A program made the position numbers and the translations under genes. From the NCBI GenBank assembly GCA_937905985.1, contig CALCWC010000107.1:1-25695 (forward strand): DNA of 25,695 nt. The letters are read 5' to 3'. The DNA is from an uncultured Verrucomicrobiales bacterium. Its GTDB lineage: Bacteria > Verrucomicrobiota > Verrucomicrobiia > Verrucomicrobiales > Akkermansiaceae. The notes beneath the pieces are model-generated. The model ran no database searches. It was not told the DNA's origin and was given only the letters and a program-made list of their open reading frames with translations. Below are positions 1 to 7,231 of this stretch, one piece after another (positions within the stretch are counted from its first letter, which is position 1; each line of letters opens with the position of its first letter).

Positions 1-2
1 TC

Positions 3-80
3 AACCTGTGCGTGCCGGACGAGAAGACGAAGCGCCACGGCCAGGCCGTTGCCGCAGCGTCCCTCCCCAAGCTGGGGTGA
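3..80 (+). CDS. C-terminal end of an unidentified protein (partial)
   Basis: The frame starting at base 3 is open from the window edge to a TGA at 78-80 and gives about 25 residues ending in SLPKLG. It is the most protein-like of the three + frames (charged, then Ala-rich), and a strong hairpin follows it. The fragment is too short to assign a family, and the frame choice is a judgement. Confidence 0.4.
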   Translation, partial: NLCVPDEKTKRHGQAVAAASLPKLG

Positions 81-134
81 TGTACAAAGGACAATGTACA
101 AATCATAGTTTCGGCGGCTCCGCCGCATGATTTC

Positions 135-167
135 CAAGCCCGCCCGGCGTTCTGCCGCGCGGGCTTG
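135..167 (+). terminator. Strong GC hairpin, probable terminator of the upstream gene
   Basis: Arms CAAGCCCGC (135-143) and GCGGGCTTG (159-167) pair perfectly over 9 bp, and the stem extends inward through CGGC/GCCG across one C-C mismatch. The following bases (CTGTTTGCTTG) are only moderately T-rich, so this is an imperfect intrinsic terminator. A smaller hairpin GGCGGC-TCC-GCCGC lies just upstream at about 112-125. Confidence 0.55.
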
Positions 168-211
168 CTGTTTGCTTGCCTGCGCCTGTCTGCCATGCCT
201 TGATTTCCCGC

Positions 212-240
212 TTGCGCGGCGGGCGGGGGCGTGGTATGCT
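212..240 (+). promoter_or_regulatory. Sigma70-type promoter of the BamD-like gene
   Basis: TTGCGC (212-217), a 17-bp spacer and TATGCT (235-240), with TG one base before the -10 box (extended -10). The ATG at 248 lies 7 nt after the -10 box, where transcription should start, so the mRNA is predicted to be leaderless. This supports the start at 248 over upstream in-frame starts. Confidence 0.5.
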
Positions 241-247
241 TGCGCGT

Positions 248-1207
248 ATGAGTAGGACGTTCTTGTACGTGTGCCTGGGTGCGCTGGCCGTGCTCGGGTT
301 GCCGATGTGTCAGCAGTTCGACGGCGCTATCCCCGCCGGCATGGTGAAGGCCGTGGATTCCGAGGCGGATGCCATGATTGCCCAGGCGGAGGCCTATGGC
401 CGCCAAGGAAAGGTGGGCAAGGAAATCAAGCTGCTGGAAAAGGTGGCCACCCAGCACCAGGTGGCTCCCAACGCAGACAAGGCCCGCTTCCTGCTGGGCA
501 AGGCGTACGAGTCCAAGGGCGACTACCGCGAGGCGTTCAAGCAGTACAGCCGCCTGATAGACCGCTACCCGCAGAGCGCGCTCTACCGTGACGCCCTCAA
601 CCGCCAGCTTTCCATGGCCATGCGCGGCGCTCAGGGCAAGCTCACCGTTCCCGTGTTCTGGGGAGCCTGGCATTCCAACATGGAGACGGACAAGGTGGTG
701 GAGTGGCTGCGCTATATCATTGACAAGGCACCGTACAACGACATGGCCGCCACGGCGTCCTCCCTCCTGGGCAAATTCCTGGTGGAGAAGCGCCGCTACG
801 AGGAGGCGCGCATAGAGTACGCGCGCTTGGTGGAGAAATATCCCGACAGCTCCTACGCCCCGGAGGCGCAGTTGATGGTGGCGCAGTTGTGGGCCTCCAA
901 CCGCACCCGCGGCGAGAACAACCTGGTGAACCTCACCAACGCCCGCGAGGCCTATGAGGAATTCAGCCTCCGCTTCCCCAACCACAAGGATGCCCACAAG
1001 GCCCTGGCTCAGGTTTCCAACATGAAGCGCCTCATGGTCCAGCAGCAGCTGGATGTGGGCAAATACTACCTCTACCGCTCCAACGAGTACCAGTCCGCCG
1101 TCTTCTGCTTTGAGGACGTGGTGCGCCAGAAATCCGTGAATCCCGAAGCCGCCGCAGAGGCTGCCCAGTTGCTGTCCAAGGCCCGCGCCGCCGCCAACAG
1201 CAAGTGA
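248..1207 (+). CDS. bamD: BamD-like outer-membrane assembly lipoprotein
   Basis: The 319-residue product starts with a lipoprotein signal peptide: basic start, hydrophobic stretch, then lipobox LPMC with Cys21, so it should be a lipid-anchored periplasmic protein. The rest is alpha-helical tetratricopeptide-like repeats; phrases such as GDYREAFKQYSRLIDRYP and RRYEEARIEYARLVEKYP are typical of the BamD/YfiO family, which helps the BAM complex insert beta-barrel proteins. It is somewhat longer than E. coli BamD (about 245 residues). I chose the ATG at 248 because the lipobox then lies at the usual distance and a promoter ends 7 nt upstream; in-frame ATGs at 176 and 236 exist. Its stop overlaps or directly adjoins the next gene, another envelope lipoprotein, which fits an outer-membrane biogenesis operon. 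A general TPR lipoprotein is the alternative. Confidence 0.75.
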   Translation: MSRTFLYVCLGALAVLGLPMCQQFDGAIPAGMVKAVDSEADAMIAQAEAYGRQGKVGKEIKLLEKVATQHQVAPNADKARFLLGKAYESKGDYREAFKQYSRLIDRYPQSALYRDALNRQLSMAMRGAQGKLTVPVFWGAWHSNMETDKVVEWLRYIIDKAPYNDMAATASSLLGKFLVEKRRYEEARIEYARLVEKYPDSSYAPEAQLMVAQLWASNRTRGENNLVNLTNAREAYEEFSLRFPNHKDAHKALAQVSNMKRLMVQQQLDVGKYYLYRSNEYQSAVFCFEDVVRQKSVNPEAAAEAAQLLSKARAAANSK

Positions 1208-1218
1208 TTCCTTCCGCC

Positions 1219-1734
1219 ATGAGCAAGCTTCTGCAAAGCGCCGCCTTAGCCGTTGCGGGTTTTCTGACCGTCTCCTGCGGCTACCGCCTGGACGGTGCGC
1301 TCAACCCCAAGATGGCCGGTATGCACAGCTTTGCCGTGGCCATGTTTGAGAACAGCTCCTTCTACCCGGACGCCGGCATGATGGTGACCACCGCGCTCAC
1401 CGACCGTCTGGAGCGCTCCGGCACCATGCGCCTGCGCTCCCATGGCAGCGCAGACTGCTCCATTTCCGGCCGCGTGGTGCGCGTCTCCCGCACCGCCCTG
1501 CGCGCCAACCCATATGACAGTATGGTCAGCTCGGAAATCGGTCTCACCATCTCCGTGGTGTACAAGGTGGTGGACAACCGCACCGGGCGCGAGATTGCGT
1601 CCGGCACTGCCACCGGCCAGAGCAGCTTCTTCAACAACGACCTCGGCAGCGTGCAGACCGCCGAGGAGAATGCCGTTTCCTACGCCGCGCGCCAGGCGGC
1701 GGATGACATTGTGACCGACCTCACGCTTCCATGA
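1219..1734 (+). CDS. lptE: LptE-like LPS-assembly lipoprotein
   Basis: The 171-residue product has a short signal peptide ending in a lipobox (LTVSC, Cys about residue 20), followed by CGYRL, the classic opening of mature LptE proteins. The next segment (FAVAMFENSSFYPDAGMMVTTAL) matches the family pattern of a beta strand, a short loop and a helix. LptE plugs the LptD barrel and helps place lipopolysaccharide in the outer leaflet. The ATG at 1219 gives a standard signal peptide; a GTG at 1204 overlapping the previous stop as GTGA is an alternative that adds five residues. No clear ribosome-binding site is visible, so translation is probably coupled to the upstream gene. The stop overlaps the start of rsmI as ATGA. 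Confidence 0.7.
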   Translation: MSKLLQSAALAVAGFLTVSCGYRLDGALNPKMAGMHSFAVAMFENSSFYPDAGMMVTTALTDRLERSGTMRLRSHGSADCSISGRVVRVSRTALRANPYDSMVSSEIGLTISVVYKVVDNRTGREIASGTATGQSSFFNNDLGSVQTAEENAVSYAARQAADDIVTDLTLP

Positions 1735-2417
1735 TTGAATACCCCGTCAGCTTTGTGGGGCTGCCCATCGGCAACCGAGAGGACATCACGCGCCGCGCAC
1801 TGGAGGTGCTGCAGGGGGTTGACTGCATCTGCTGCGAGGACACGCGCAACACGGGCATGCTGCTCACTCATTACGGTATCAAGAAGCCGCTGCTCAGCCT
1901 GCATGAGCACAATGAGGCGCAGCGTGCCCCGGAAGTGGCCACCCGCGCGCTTGCGGGCGAGCGTTTCGCCGTGGTCACGGATGCCGGCATGCCCGGCGTG
2001 AGCGACCCCGGCTATCGCCTCATCCAGGAGCTCAAGAAGCGGGAGGTGGCATTCACCGTGCTTCCCGGCCCCTCTGCGGTGGTTACCGCGCTGGTGGGGT
2101 CCGGCCTGCCGAGCGATGCCTTTTTCTTCGGCGGCTTCCTGCCGGTGAAAAGCGGCCGCAAGGCCGCCGTGCTGCAAGCCGCCGTGCTGGCGGAGCATAC
2201 CAGTATCTTCTACGAATCCCCGTTCCGCATTGTCAAGACCGTGCAGGCCTTGGCGGCAATAGATCCCGCCGTGCCGGTTTGTGTGGCCCGCGAGCTCACC
2301 AAGGTGTACGAGACCTACCACCGCGGCTCGGCAGCAGAGCTGCTGGCGGAATTCACCGCCCATCCTCCCAAGGGTGAGATGGTGGTGCTCATCGGCGGTC
2401 AAAACGCCCCGCGCTGA
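1731..2417 (+). CDS. rsmI: 16S rRNA 2'-O-ribose C1402 methyltransferase RsmI
   Basis: The 228-residue protein has the family's signature blocks: LPIGNREDITRRALEVL at the N-terminus, CEDTRNTGMLL near residue 37, VTDAGMPGVSDPGYRL near residue 83 and LPGPSA near residue 109. RsmI uses S-adenosylmethionine to methylate the ribose of C1402 in the decoding centre. The E. coli protein is about 286 residues; this one stops soon after the methyltransferase fold (GEMVVLIGG) and lacks the small C-terminal extension. Its ATG overlaps the lptE-like stop by 4 bp, so it is the last gene of the operon. It ends 7 bp from the converging gene at 2425, with no room for a classic terminator. Confidence 0.93.
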   Translation: MIEYPVSFVGLPIGNREDITRRALEVLQGVDCICCEDTRNTGMLLTHYGIKKPLLSLHEHNEAQRAPEVATRALAGERFAVVTDAGMPGVSDPGYRLIQELKKREVAFTVLPGPSAVVTALVGSGLPSDAFFFGGFLPVKSGRKAAVLQAAVLAEHTSIFYESPFRIVKTVQALAAIDPAVPVCVARELTKVYETYHRGSAAELLAEFTAHPPKGEMVVLIGGQNAPR

Positions 2418-2424
2418 ATCCCGC

Positions 2425-2859
2425 TCACGGGCGCGCGTTGCGGATGATGAGCAGGAGATCGTCCAGCTTCTTGGAGTCCACTCCCTCGTCGCGGATGCGA
2501 CCCTCTTCCGTGGAGAGGGAATCCATGAGCTTGTCGTACTGCTCCTGGGACTTCTCGTCCAAATCCAGCTTGCCGCCCGGGGCGGTGGGGTCCTTCTTGC
2601 TGCCCATGGCGGTATTGCTGGGGCCGCCGAGGCCGTAGAGCTTCTGCACCTGCTGATAGGCACGTTCTGCGCCCCTGTTGTCGTGGATGGCCTTGACAAT
2701 GGAGAGAGCCTTTTTCTGGCGCTTCATGAAAAACTTGCTGTCGGCCTTGCGAGCCTTGGCGGTGAGGCGGTCGTTCTTGGCGTCGCTGTCGGCCTGCGCC
2801 ATGGGGGCGGCGCCCATCAGGGCTGCCAGGGCAAGTACGGGGATGAGTTGTGATTTCAT
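2425..2859 (-). CDS. Small exported protein of unknown function
   Basis: The 144-residue product begins MKSQLIPVLALAALMGAAP followed by AQA-DSD, a typical Sec signal peptide with a cleavage site near residue 23. The mature part is highly charged and probably helical (KARKADSKFFMKRQKKALSIVKAIHDNRGAERAY...), with a Gly/Pro-rich middle and an acidic end (EEGRIRDEGVDSKKLDDLLLII). I do not recognise a family. The ATG at 2859 is chosen because it starts the signal peptide; the frame stays open upstream but runs through the neighbouring gene. It follows the 93-residue gene by 29 bp, so the two are probably co-transcribed. The start has no recognisable ribosome-binding site. Confidence 0.7.
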   Translation of the reverse strand: MKSQLIPVLALAALMGAAPMAQADSDAKNDRLTAKARKADSKFFMKRQKKALSIVKAIHDNRGAERAYQQVQKLYGLGGPSNTAMGSKKDPTAPGGKLDLDEKSQEQYDKLMDSLSTEEGRIRDEGVDSKKLDDLLLIIRNARP

Positions 2860-2888
2860 AGCAGGTGTGAAAGGAATGTTGTTTGTGC

Positions 2889-3170
2889 TTATCTGGCGGC
2901 GGCCACCTTCTCCAGCAGAGGCGCGGTATCGTAGGCTTCCGCCCACTTGCGGAGCTCTTTGCCCTTGTAGGATGACAGGCCGTCCGCCGTGAGCTGGCGG
3001 GCCAGCACGGGCGCGGGTATGAGCATGCACAGGAAATCGGCATCGGCCTCGTAACCGACCTTCACCTCGCCGTTGCGGGTCATGATGACGCCATCGCAGG
3101 GGCTCATGGAGTTGAGCTCTACAATGGCGTTTGCCAGTTCTTCCTTGCCGATACTGAAATCCGCTGCCAT
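2889..3170 (-). CDS. Small cytoplasmic protein of unknown function
   Basis: The 93-residue product (starts MAADFSIGKEELANAIVELN) has no signal peptide or membrane segment. A segment CDGVIMTRNGEVKVGYEADADFLCMLI suggests alternating beta strands, and the C-terminal half looks helical. I recognise no family. It is the first gene of a two-gene unit with the exported protein downstream. A promoter-like sequence (TTGAAC, 18 bp, TATAAG) ends 8 nt before the ATG, so the transcript may be leaderless. The codon bias resembles that of neighbouring genes and no other frame competes, which supports it being real. Confidence 0.6.
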   Translation of the reverse strand: MAADFSIGKEELANAIVELNSMSPCDGVIMTRNGEVKVGYEADADFLCMLIPAPVLARQLTADGLSSYKGKELRKWAEAYDTAPLLEKVAAAR

Positions 3171-3178
3171 ACGGCGAC

Positions 3179-3208
3179 CTTATATCACAGCCCGCCCATG
3201 CGGTTCAA
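3179..3208 (-). promoter_or_regulatory. Predicted promoter of the small two-gene operon
   Basis: On the - strand, TTGAAC (3208-3203), an 18-bp spacer and TATAAG (3184-3179). The ATG at 3170 is 8 nt after the -10 box, which suggests a leaderless transcript. Confidence 0.45.
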
Positions 3209-3325
3209 GCACAAAGTGGATGTGTTCCCTGGCAGCGGGAGGACGCACTATAACAATTATACGCGCCATTTATTCCTTGCACGCGCTTATGGATAATTGT
3301 TAGTAATGTATTGCAGGAACATGAC

Positions 3326-3354
3326 TTGACGGTTATGAAAAGGCGGAGTAGAAT
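3326..3354 (+). promoter_or_regulatory. Sigma70-type promoter of the GDP-fucose operon
   Basis: TTGACG (3326-3331), a 17-bp spacer and TAGAAT (3349-3354) match the consensus well. Transcription should start near 3361, leaving a leader of about 18 nt before the gmd ATG at 3379. The leader is AT-rich and has no Shine-Dalgarno sequence. Confidence 0.7.
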
Positions 3355-3378
3355 GCCGGCTCTGCAAATTTTTGATCT

Positions 3379-4446
3379 ATGAGAAAAGTAGCATTGATTA
3401 CCGGTATAACGGGTCAGGATGGATCGTTCCTGGCAGAGTTCTTGATTGAAAAGGGCTACGAGGTTCACGGCCTTCTGCGCCGCTCATCTTCCTTCAACAC
3501 CGGGCGCATTGAGCACCTCTACCTCACCGAGTGGGTGCGTGACCAGAAGAAGCCTCGCCATGTGAATCTGCACTACGGCGATATGACGGACTCTTCCTCC
3601 CTCATCCGCATCCTCCAGCAGGTGCAGCCCACGGAAATCTACAACCTGGCGGCGCAGAGCCACGTGAAGGTCAGCTTCGACGTGCCGGAGTACACGGCGG
3701 AAACGGACGCCGTCGGCACGCTGCGCATCCTGGAGGCCGTGCGCATTTTGGGCATGGAGAAGACCTGCCGGATATATCAGGCGTCCACATCGGAGCTGTT
3801 CGGTCTGGTGCAGGAGGTGCCGCAGAAGGAGACCACGCCGTTCTACCCGCGCTCCCCGTACGGCGTGGCCAAGCAGTACGGCTTCTGGATCACCAAGAAC
3901 TACCGTGAGTCTTACGGCATGTTCGCCGTCAACGGAATCCTCTTCAACCATGAGAGCGAGCGCCGCGGCGAGAACTTCGTCACCCGCAAAATCACCCTTG
4001 CCGCCGCCCGCATCGCACAGGGCCTGCAGGACAAGCTCTACATGGGCAACATGGACGCCCGCCGCGACTGGGGATACGCCAAGGACTACGTGGAGTGCAT
4101 GTGGCTCATCATGCAGCAGGACGAGCCGGACGACTACGTGATCGCCTCCGGCGAGATGCACACCGTGCGCGAGTTCTGCACCATGGCCTTCAAGGAGGCC
4201 GGGATTGAGCTGCGCTGGGAGGGCAAGGGCGTGGACGAGAAGGGAATCGACGTGGCGACGGGCCGCGTGCTGGTGGAGGTGGACCCCAAGTTCTTCCGCC
4301 CCGCCGAGGTGGAGCAGCTGCTGGGAGACCCCACCAAGGCGCGCACCAAGCTGGGCTGGAACCCGCAGAAGACCCCGCTCTCCGAGCTGGTGCGCATCAT
4401 GGTGCAGCACGACATGGAGTACGTGAAGAAAATCCACCACGCTTGA
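3379..4446 (+). CDS. gmd: GDP-mannose 4,6-dehydratase
   Basis: The 355-residue protein is a full-length extended short-chain dehydrogenase. It opens with ALITGITGQDGSFLAEFLIEK, the Gmd form of the NADP-binding glycine motif, followed by GLLRRSSSFNT, also diagnostic. The catalytic TSELFG and YxxxK (SPYGVAKQY) are present, as is FNHESERRGENFVTRKI, the conserved substrate and oligomer segment. It converts GDP-D-mannose to GDP-4-keto-6-deoxy-D-mannose in the cytoplasm, the first committed step to GDP-L-fucose. It is first in a three-gene operon; the stop is 3 bp before fcl. Nothing looks truncated or altered. Confidence 0.97.
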   Translation: MRKVALITGITGQDGSFLAEFLIEKGYEVHGLLRRSSSFNTGRIEHLYLTEWVRDQKKPRHVNLHYGDMTDSSSLIRILQQVQPTEIYNLAAQSHVKVSFDVPEYTAETDAVGTLRILEAVRILGMEKTCRIYQASTSELFGLVQEVPQKETTPFYPRSPYGVAKQYGFWITKNYRESYGMFAVNGILFNHESERRGENFVTRKITLAAARIAQGLQDKLYMGNMDARRDWGYAKDYVECMWLIMQQDEPDDYVIASGEMHTVREFCTMAFKEAGIELRWEGKGVDEKGIDVATGRVLVEVDPKFFRPAEVEQLLGDPTKARTKLGWNPQKTPLSELVRIMVQHDMEYVKKIHHA

Positions 4447-4449
4447 GCC

Positions 4450-5394
4450 ATGATGGACAAGACCGCGAAAATCTATGTGGCCGGCCACCGCGGCATGGTG
4501 GGCTCCGCCATTGTGCGTGAACTCCGGCGGCAGGGATACGCCAACATTGTCACCAGAACCCATGCAGAGCTCAACCTCTGCCGCCAGGATGCCGTGGAGG
4601 CTTTCTTCGCAGAAGAGAAGCCGGAGTACGTGTTCCTGGCCGCCGCCAAGGTGGGCGGCATTGTGGCCAACAGCTCCGCCCTTGCGGATTTCATGTATGA
4701 GAATATGGTGCTGGAGATGAACGTCATCCACGCTGCCTGGCAGAACGGCTGCAAGAAGCTGGAATTCCTCGGCTCGTCCTGCATCTACCCGCGTGAGGCG
4801 CCCCAGCCCATGAAGGAGAGCTGCCTGCTCACCTCCGCCCTGGAGCAGACCAACGAGGCCTACGCCCTTGCCAAGATTTCAGGGCTGAAATATTGCGAGT
4901 ACCTCAACCGCCAATATGGTACGGACTATATCAGCCTTATGCCCACCAACCTCTACGGGCCGAACGACAACTACCACCCTACCAACAGCCATGTGCTGCC
5001 CGCCCTTATCCGCCGCTTCCATGAGGCCAAGGTGGCCGGCAGCCCCACCGTGACCTGCTGGGGGGACGGAACCCCGTTGCGGGAGTTCCTGTACGTGGAC
5101 GACCTCGCCAACCTCTGCGTGTTCCTCATGAACAACTACAGCGGCAACGAGACCGTGAACGCCGGCACCGGCAAGGAGGTCACCATCAAGGAGCTTACCG
5201 AGATTGTGGCGCAGGTGGTGGGCTACAAGGGAGAAATCTTGTGGGACACCACCAAGCCCAACGGCACGCCCCGCAAGCTGCTGGACGTCTCCAAGGCTGC
5301 AGCCCTCGGCTGGCGGTACAAGACAGAGCTGAAGGACGGCATTCGCCTGGCCTACGAGGATTTCCTGAACAATCCCATGCGTGCGGAAAGGTGA
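4450..5394 (+). CDS. fcl: GDP-L-fucose synthase
   Basis: The 314-residue protein has the NADP-binding motif GHRGMVGSAIVREL near the N-terminus, the SSCIYP serine segment and the catalytic YALAKISGLKYCE (YxxxK) of GDP-fucose synthase (Fcl/WcaG). It epimerises and reduces the Gmd product to GDP-L-fucose using NADPH. Two ATG codons are adjacent at 4450 and 4453; either could be used. It lies 3 bp after gmd and overlaps nothing real downstream: the next gene starts 4 bp after its stop, so translation is probably coupled. The length is normal for the family. Confidence 0.96.
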   Translation: MMDKTAKIYVAGHRGMVGSAIVRELRRQGYANIVTRTHAELNLCRQDAVEAFFAEEKPEYVFLAAAKVGGIVANSSALADFMYENMVLEMNVIHAAWQNGCKKLEFLGSSCIYPREAPQPMKESCLLTSALEQTNEAYALAKISGLKYCEYLNRQYGTDYISLMPTNLYGPNDNYHPTNSHVLPALIRRFHEAKVAGSPTVTCWGDGTPLREFLYVDDLANLCVFLMNNYSGNETVNAGTGKEVTIKELTEIVAQVVGYKGEILWDTTKPNGTPRKLLDVSKAAALGWRYKTELKDGIRLAYEDFLNNPMRAER

Positions 5395-5398
5395 GACC

Positions 5399-6217
5399 AT
5401 GAGCGACCGCCCGAAAGTGTTTGTCTCCGGCTGCTACGATGATTTGCACAGCGGCCACATAGCCTTCCTCAAGGAAGCCGCCGGCTACGGTGACGTCTAC
5501 GTTTCCATGGGGTCGGATGCCACCGTGCTCGCCCTCAAGCACCGCCCCGCCGTCTGTTCCGAGGCGGAGCGCCGCTATATGCTGGAATCCATCCGCTATG
5601 TCAAAGAGGTATACATCGGCCCGGACACGGGCAAGGTGCTGGATTTCGCCCCGCTGCTGGATGTCGTCAAGCCGGATATCTTCTTCGTGAACGCAGACGG
5701 CAGCAGCGAGGAGAAGAAGGCCCTCGTGGAATCCAAGGGCATCCGCTACATCGTGAGCCCGCGCATCCGCGTGGGTGAGGGCAACGGCGTTATCCGCCCG
5801 TTTCCCAAGGTGATGCCGGAGAAGCCCGACAAGCCCCTGCCGCCCATGACCTACTCCGCGGGCGATTGCGACACGCGTCCATGGGGCAGTTGGCTGGTGA
5901 TGGACTCCATGCCGCGCTCCGTGGTGAAGAAGCTCACCATCCTGCCCGGCCAGCGCCTTTCCCTGCAGAGCCACCGCCACCGCTCCGAGCTCTGGACCGT
6001 GGTGGAGGGCATTGCCGCCGTGCAGTGCGACGACAACCACTACAAGCTGCACCCCGGTGAACAGGTGTTTTTGCCCAAGGGCTGCCGCCACCGTCTCGCC
6101 AACACCTCGGAAGCCCCCGTCACCGTCATCGAAATCCAGTTCGGCAACATCCTCAGCGAGGAGGATATCGAACGGTATAGCGATGACTACGGACGTGGTA
6201 CCGAGTGGCGCGCCTGA
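5399..6217 (+). CDS. Fused HxGH nucleotidyltransferase and mannose-6-phosphate isomerase cupin
   Basis: The 272-residue protein has two parts. Residues 5-125 form a cytidylyl/adenylyltransferase-like Rossmann domain with FVSGCYDDLHSGH (HxGH at 17-20) and DIFFVNADG near 93-101; the usual terminal R/I-S-T-T motif of these enzymes is not seen. Residues 158-265 match the type II phosphomannose isomerase cupin found at the C-terminus of ManC-type enzymes: RPWGS, PGQRLSLQSHRHRSE, with likely metal ligands His192, His194, Glu197 and His231, ending SDDYGR. The cupin should convert fructose-6-phosphate to mannose-6-phosphate, feeding the two upstream genes. The role of the transferase half is unknown; it does not resemble the guanylyltransferase fold of ManC. 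AAAGGTGAG precedes the ATG at 5399. The gene closes the operon. Confidence 0.85.
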   Translation: MSDRPKVFVSGCYDDLHSGHIAFLKEAAGYGDVYVSMGSDATVLALKHRPAVCSEAERRYMLESIRYVKEVYIGPDTGKVLDFAPLLDVVKPDIFFVNADGSSEEKKALVESKGIRYIVSPRIRVGEGNGVIRPFPKVMPEKPDKPLPPMTYSAGDCDTRPWGSWLVMDSMPRSVVKKLTILPGQRLSLQSHRHRSELWTVVEGIAAVQCDDNHYKLHPGEQVFLPKGCRHRLANTSEAPVTVIEIQFGNILSEEDIERYSDDYGRGTEWRA

Positions 6218-6227
6218 TTGACATGCT

Positions 6228-6268
6228 CCCGCGCAGCGCGCCGTACGCGCGCAGCGCGGGATTTTTTT
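6228..6268 (+). terminator. Intrinsic terminator of the GDP-fucose operon
   Basis: CCCGCGCAGCGCG (6228-6240) pairs with CGCGCAGCGCGGG (6248-6260), with one A-A mismatch, followed by ATTTTTTT (6261-6268). It lies 11 bp after the fusion gene's stop. Confidence 0.85.
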
Positions 6269-6481
6269 GAAAATCTCCAAGCAACGCGCCTCTCTCTCGT
6301 GGCAAAATGACGGTATTTGGCGTTCAGAACGAGCCGTAATTTGTAAAACGTGGCTTTCTACGAAAGCCCAATAGCGCCGAATGTGGCTTTCTCGGAGAGC
6401 CACATCGGCTCAAAATGCTCCATGCAAGGACACCATCCCCGCGCCGCCAGGCGCGCGAACTTTCCGAATTGTAAATCGTCA

Positions 6482-6972
6482 ATCATTGCCATCCCATAAT
6501 GCTCTGGGAGCGGAGCGCCATCCCGCATGGTAGCGGGGTGAGCGTTTGGGAAAATCGGGAATTTGAGTTTAGTCCGCACGTCATCTGCAAGGCGGGGTAC
6601 AATGATGGGTGGTAACAAGCGTGGTTGGTAAGCATGCGTTGGCGCTAATCCACCCCGCGCAAGGCGGGGTTATGTGCCGAGACGTATCGGGCGTGGTTAC
6701 CCCCACGGCTTACGCCGTGGGCTGGGAAAAGTTGTCGCCGCCAAGGCGGCTCAATATAGCGCGCCTTGCGGCGCGAGGCTACATGAAATTCGAGTCTCCG
6801 CGTGCGGAGTACACCGAATTTTGAGCCGCCTTGGCGGCGTTCACTTTTTCCAGCCCCAGGCCTGGGGAGTGTTCCCCTTCGCACTTGCAACTAACGGAAC
6901 CCCGCCCCCGTGCGGGGTGAATACACACCAAGGGTGGCAGCTCTCCGAGCGTTTTTATGGGATGGCAGTGAT
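6482..6972. repeat. Inverted-repeat element packed with mirror-ordered hairpins
   Basis: This gene-free stretch is bounded by diverged inverted copies: GCCATCCCATA at 6488-6498 recurs inverted at 6956-6966, with flanking similarity over about 40 bp. Inside are perfect hairpins: 6653-6669 (CCCCGC/GCGGGG), 6702-6721 (CCCACGGC/GCCGTGGG), 6737-6750 (GCCGCC/GGCGGC), 6760-6775 (CGCGCC/GGCGCG), 6786-6821 (AAATTCG/CGAATTT enclosing CTCCGC/GCGGAG), 6825-6838, 6854-6867 (CCCCAGGCCTGGGG) and 6900-6917 (CCCCGC/GCGGGG). The order is mirrored around about 6787, and 29 bases at 6722-6751 pair imperfectly with 6823-6850. Further hairpins precede it at 6352-6368, 6382-6404 and 6441-6454. It resembles REP-type clusters or a non-autonomous element; short open frames here look repeat-derived. 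Confidence 0.65.
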
Positions 6973-6982
6973 CGTCAAGCGT

Positions 6983-7017
6983 CAATTTTCAAAAATTTTT
7001 CAAAATTTTTGAAATTG
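6983..7017. repeat. AT-rich inverted repeat
   Basis: CAATTTTCAAAAATTT and AAATTTTTGAAATTG are inverted copies apart from one extra T, centred near 7000. It lies just outside the hairpin cluster and about 215 bp upstream of rtcB. The rest of 7018-7231 holds no convincing gene or clear promoter. Confidence 0.5.
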
Positions 7018-7231
7018 TGCTTGCCAAGCATCAGTTGCGGTGTTACTTTCCCGCTGCCCTATCAAGGAGACTGCCTTATCCACTCGAGGTTTCGAATTGA
7101 CGGAATAGAGTAAAACAACGACAAGTTTTGCGGCACCGCTGTCGCCACCCATCGCGCGGGATGATGCTTTGCCCGTGCATGCGCAACAGTCGGCGGCGGA
7201 GCTGTCGGCTTGTCACAACCCCAAAGCAAAA

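Noticed and set aside
3484..4731. A 415-codon frame antisense to gmd and fcl
   Set aside because: It is a shadow of GC-rich third positions; the opposite strand has complete known enzymes with diagnostic motifs.
6358..6985. Short open frames on both strands (for example 86 and 68 codons) in the hairpin region
   Set aside because: They follow the inverted repeats and hairpins, have no ribosome-binding site or conserved domain, and look like chance translation of repeats.
7096..7120. TTGACG near 7096 as an rtcB promoter
   Set aside because: No acceptable -10 box lies at a proper distance, and a sigma54-type GG-N10-GC site was not found either.
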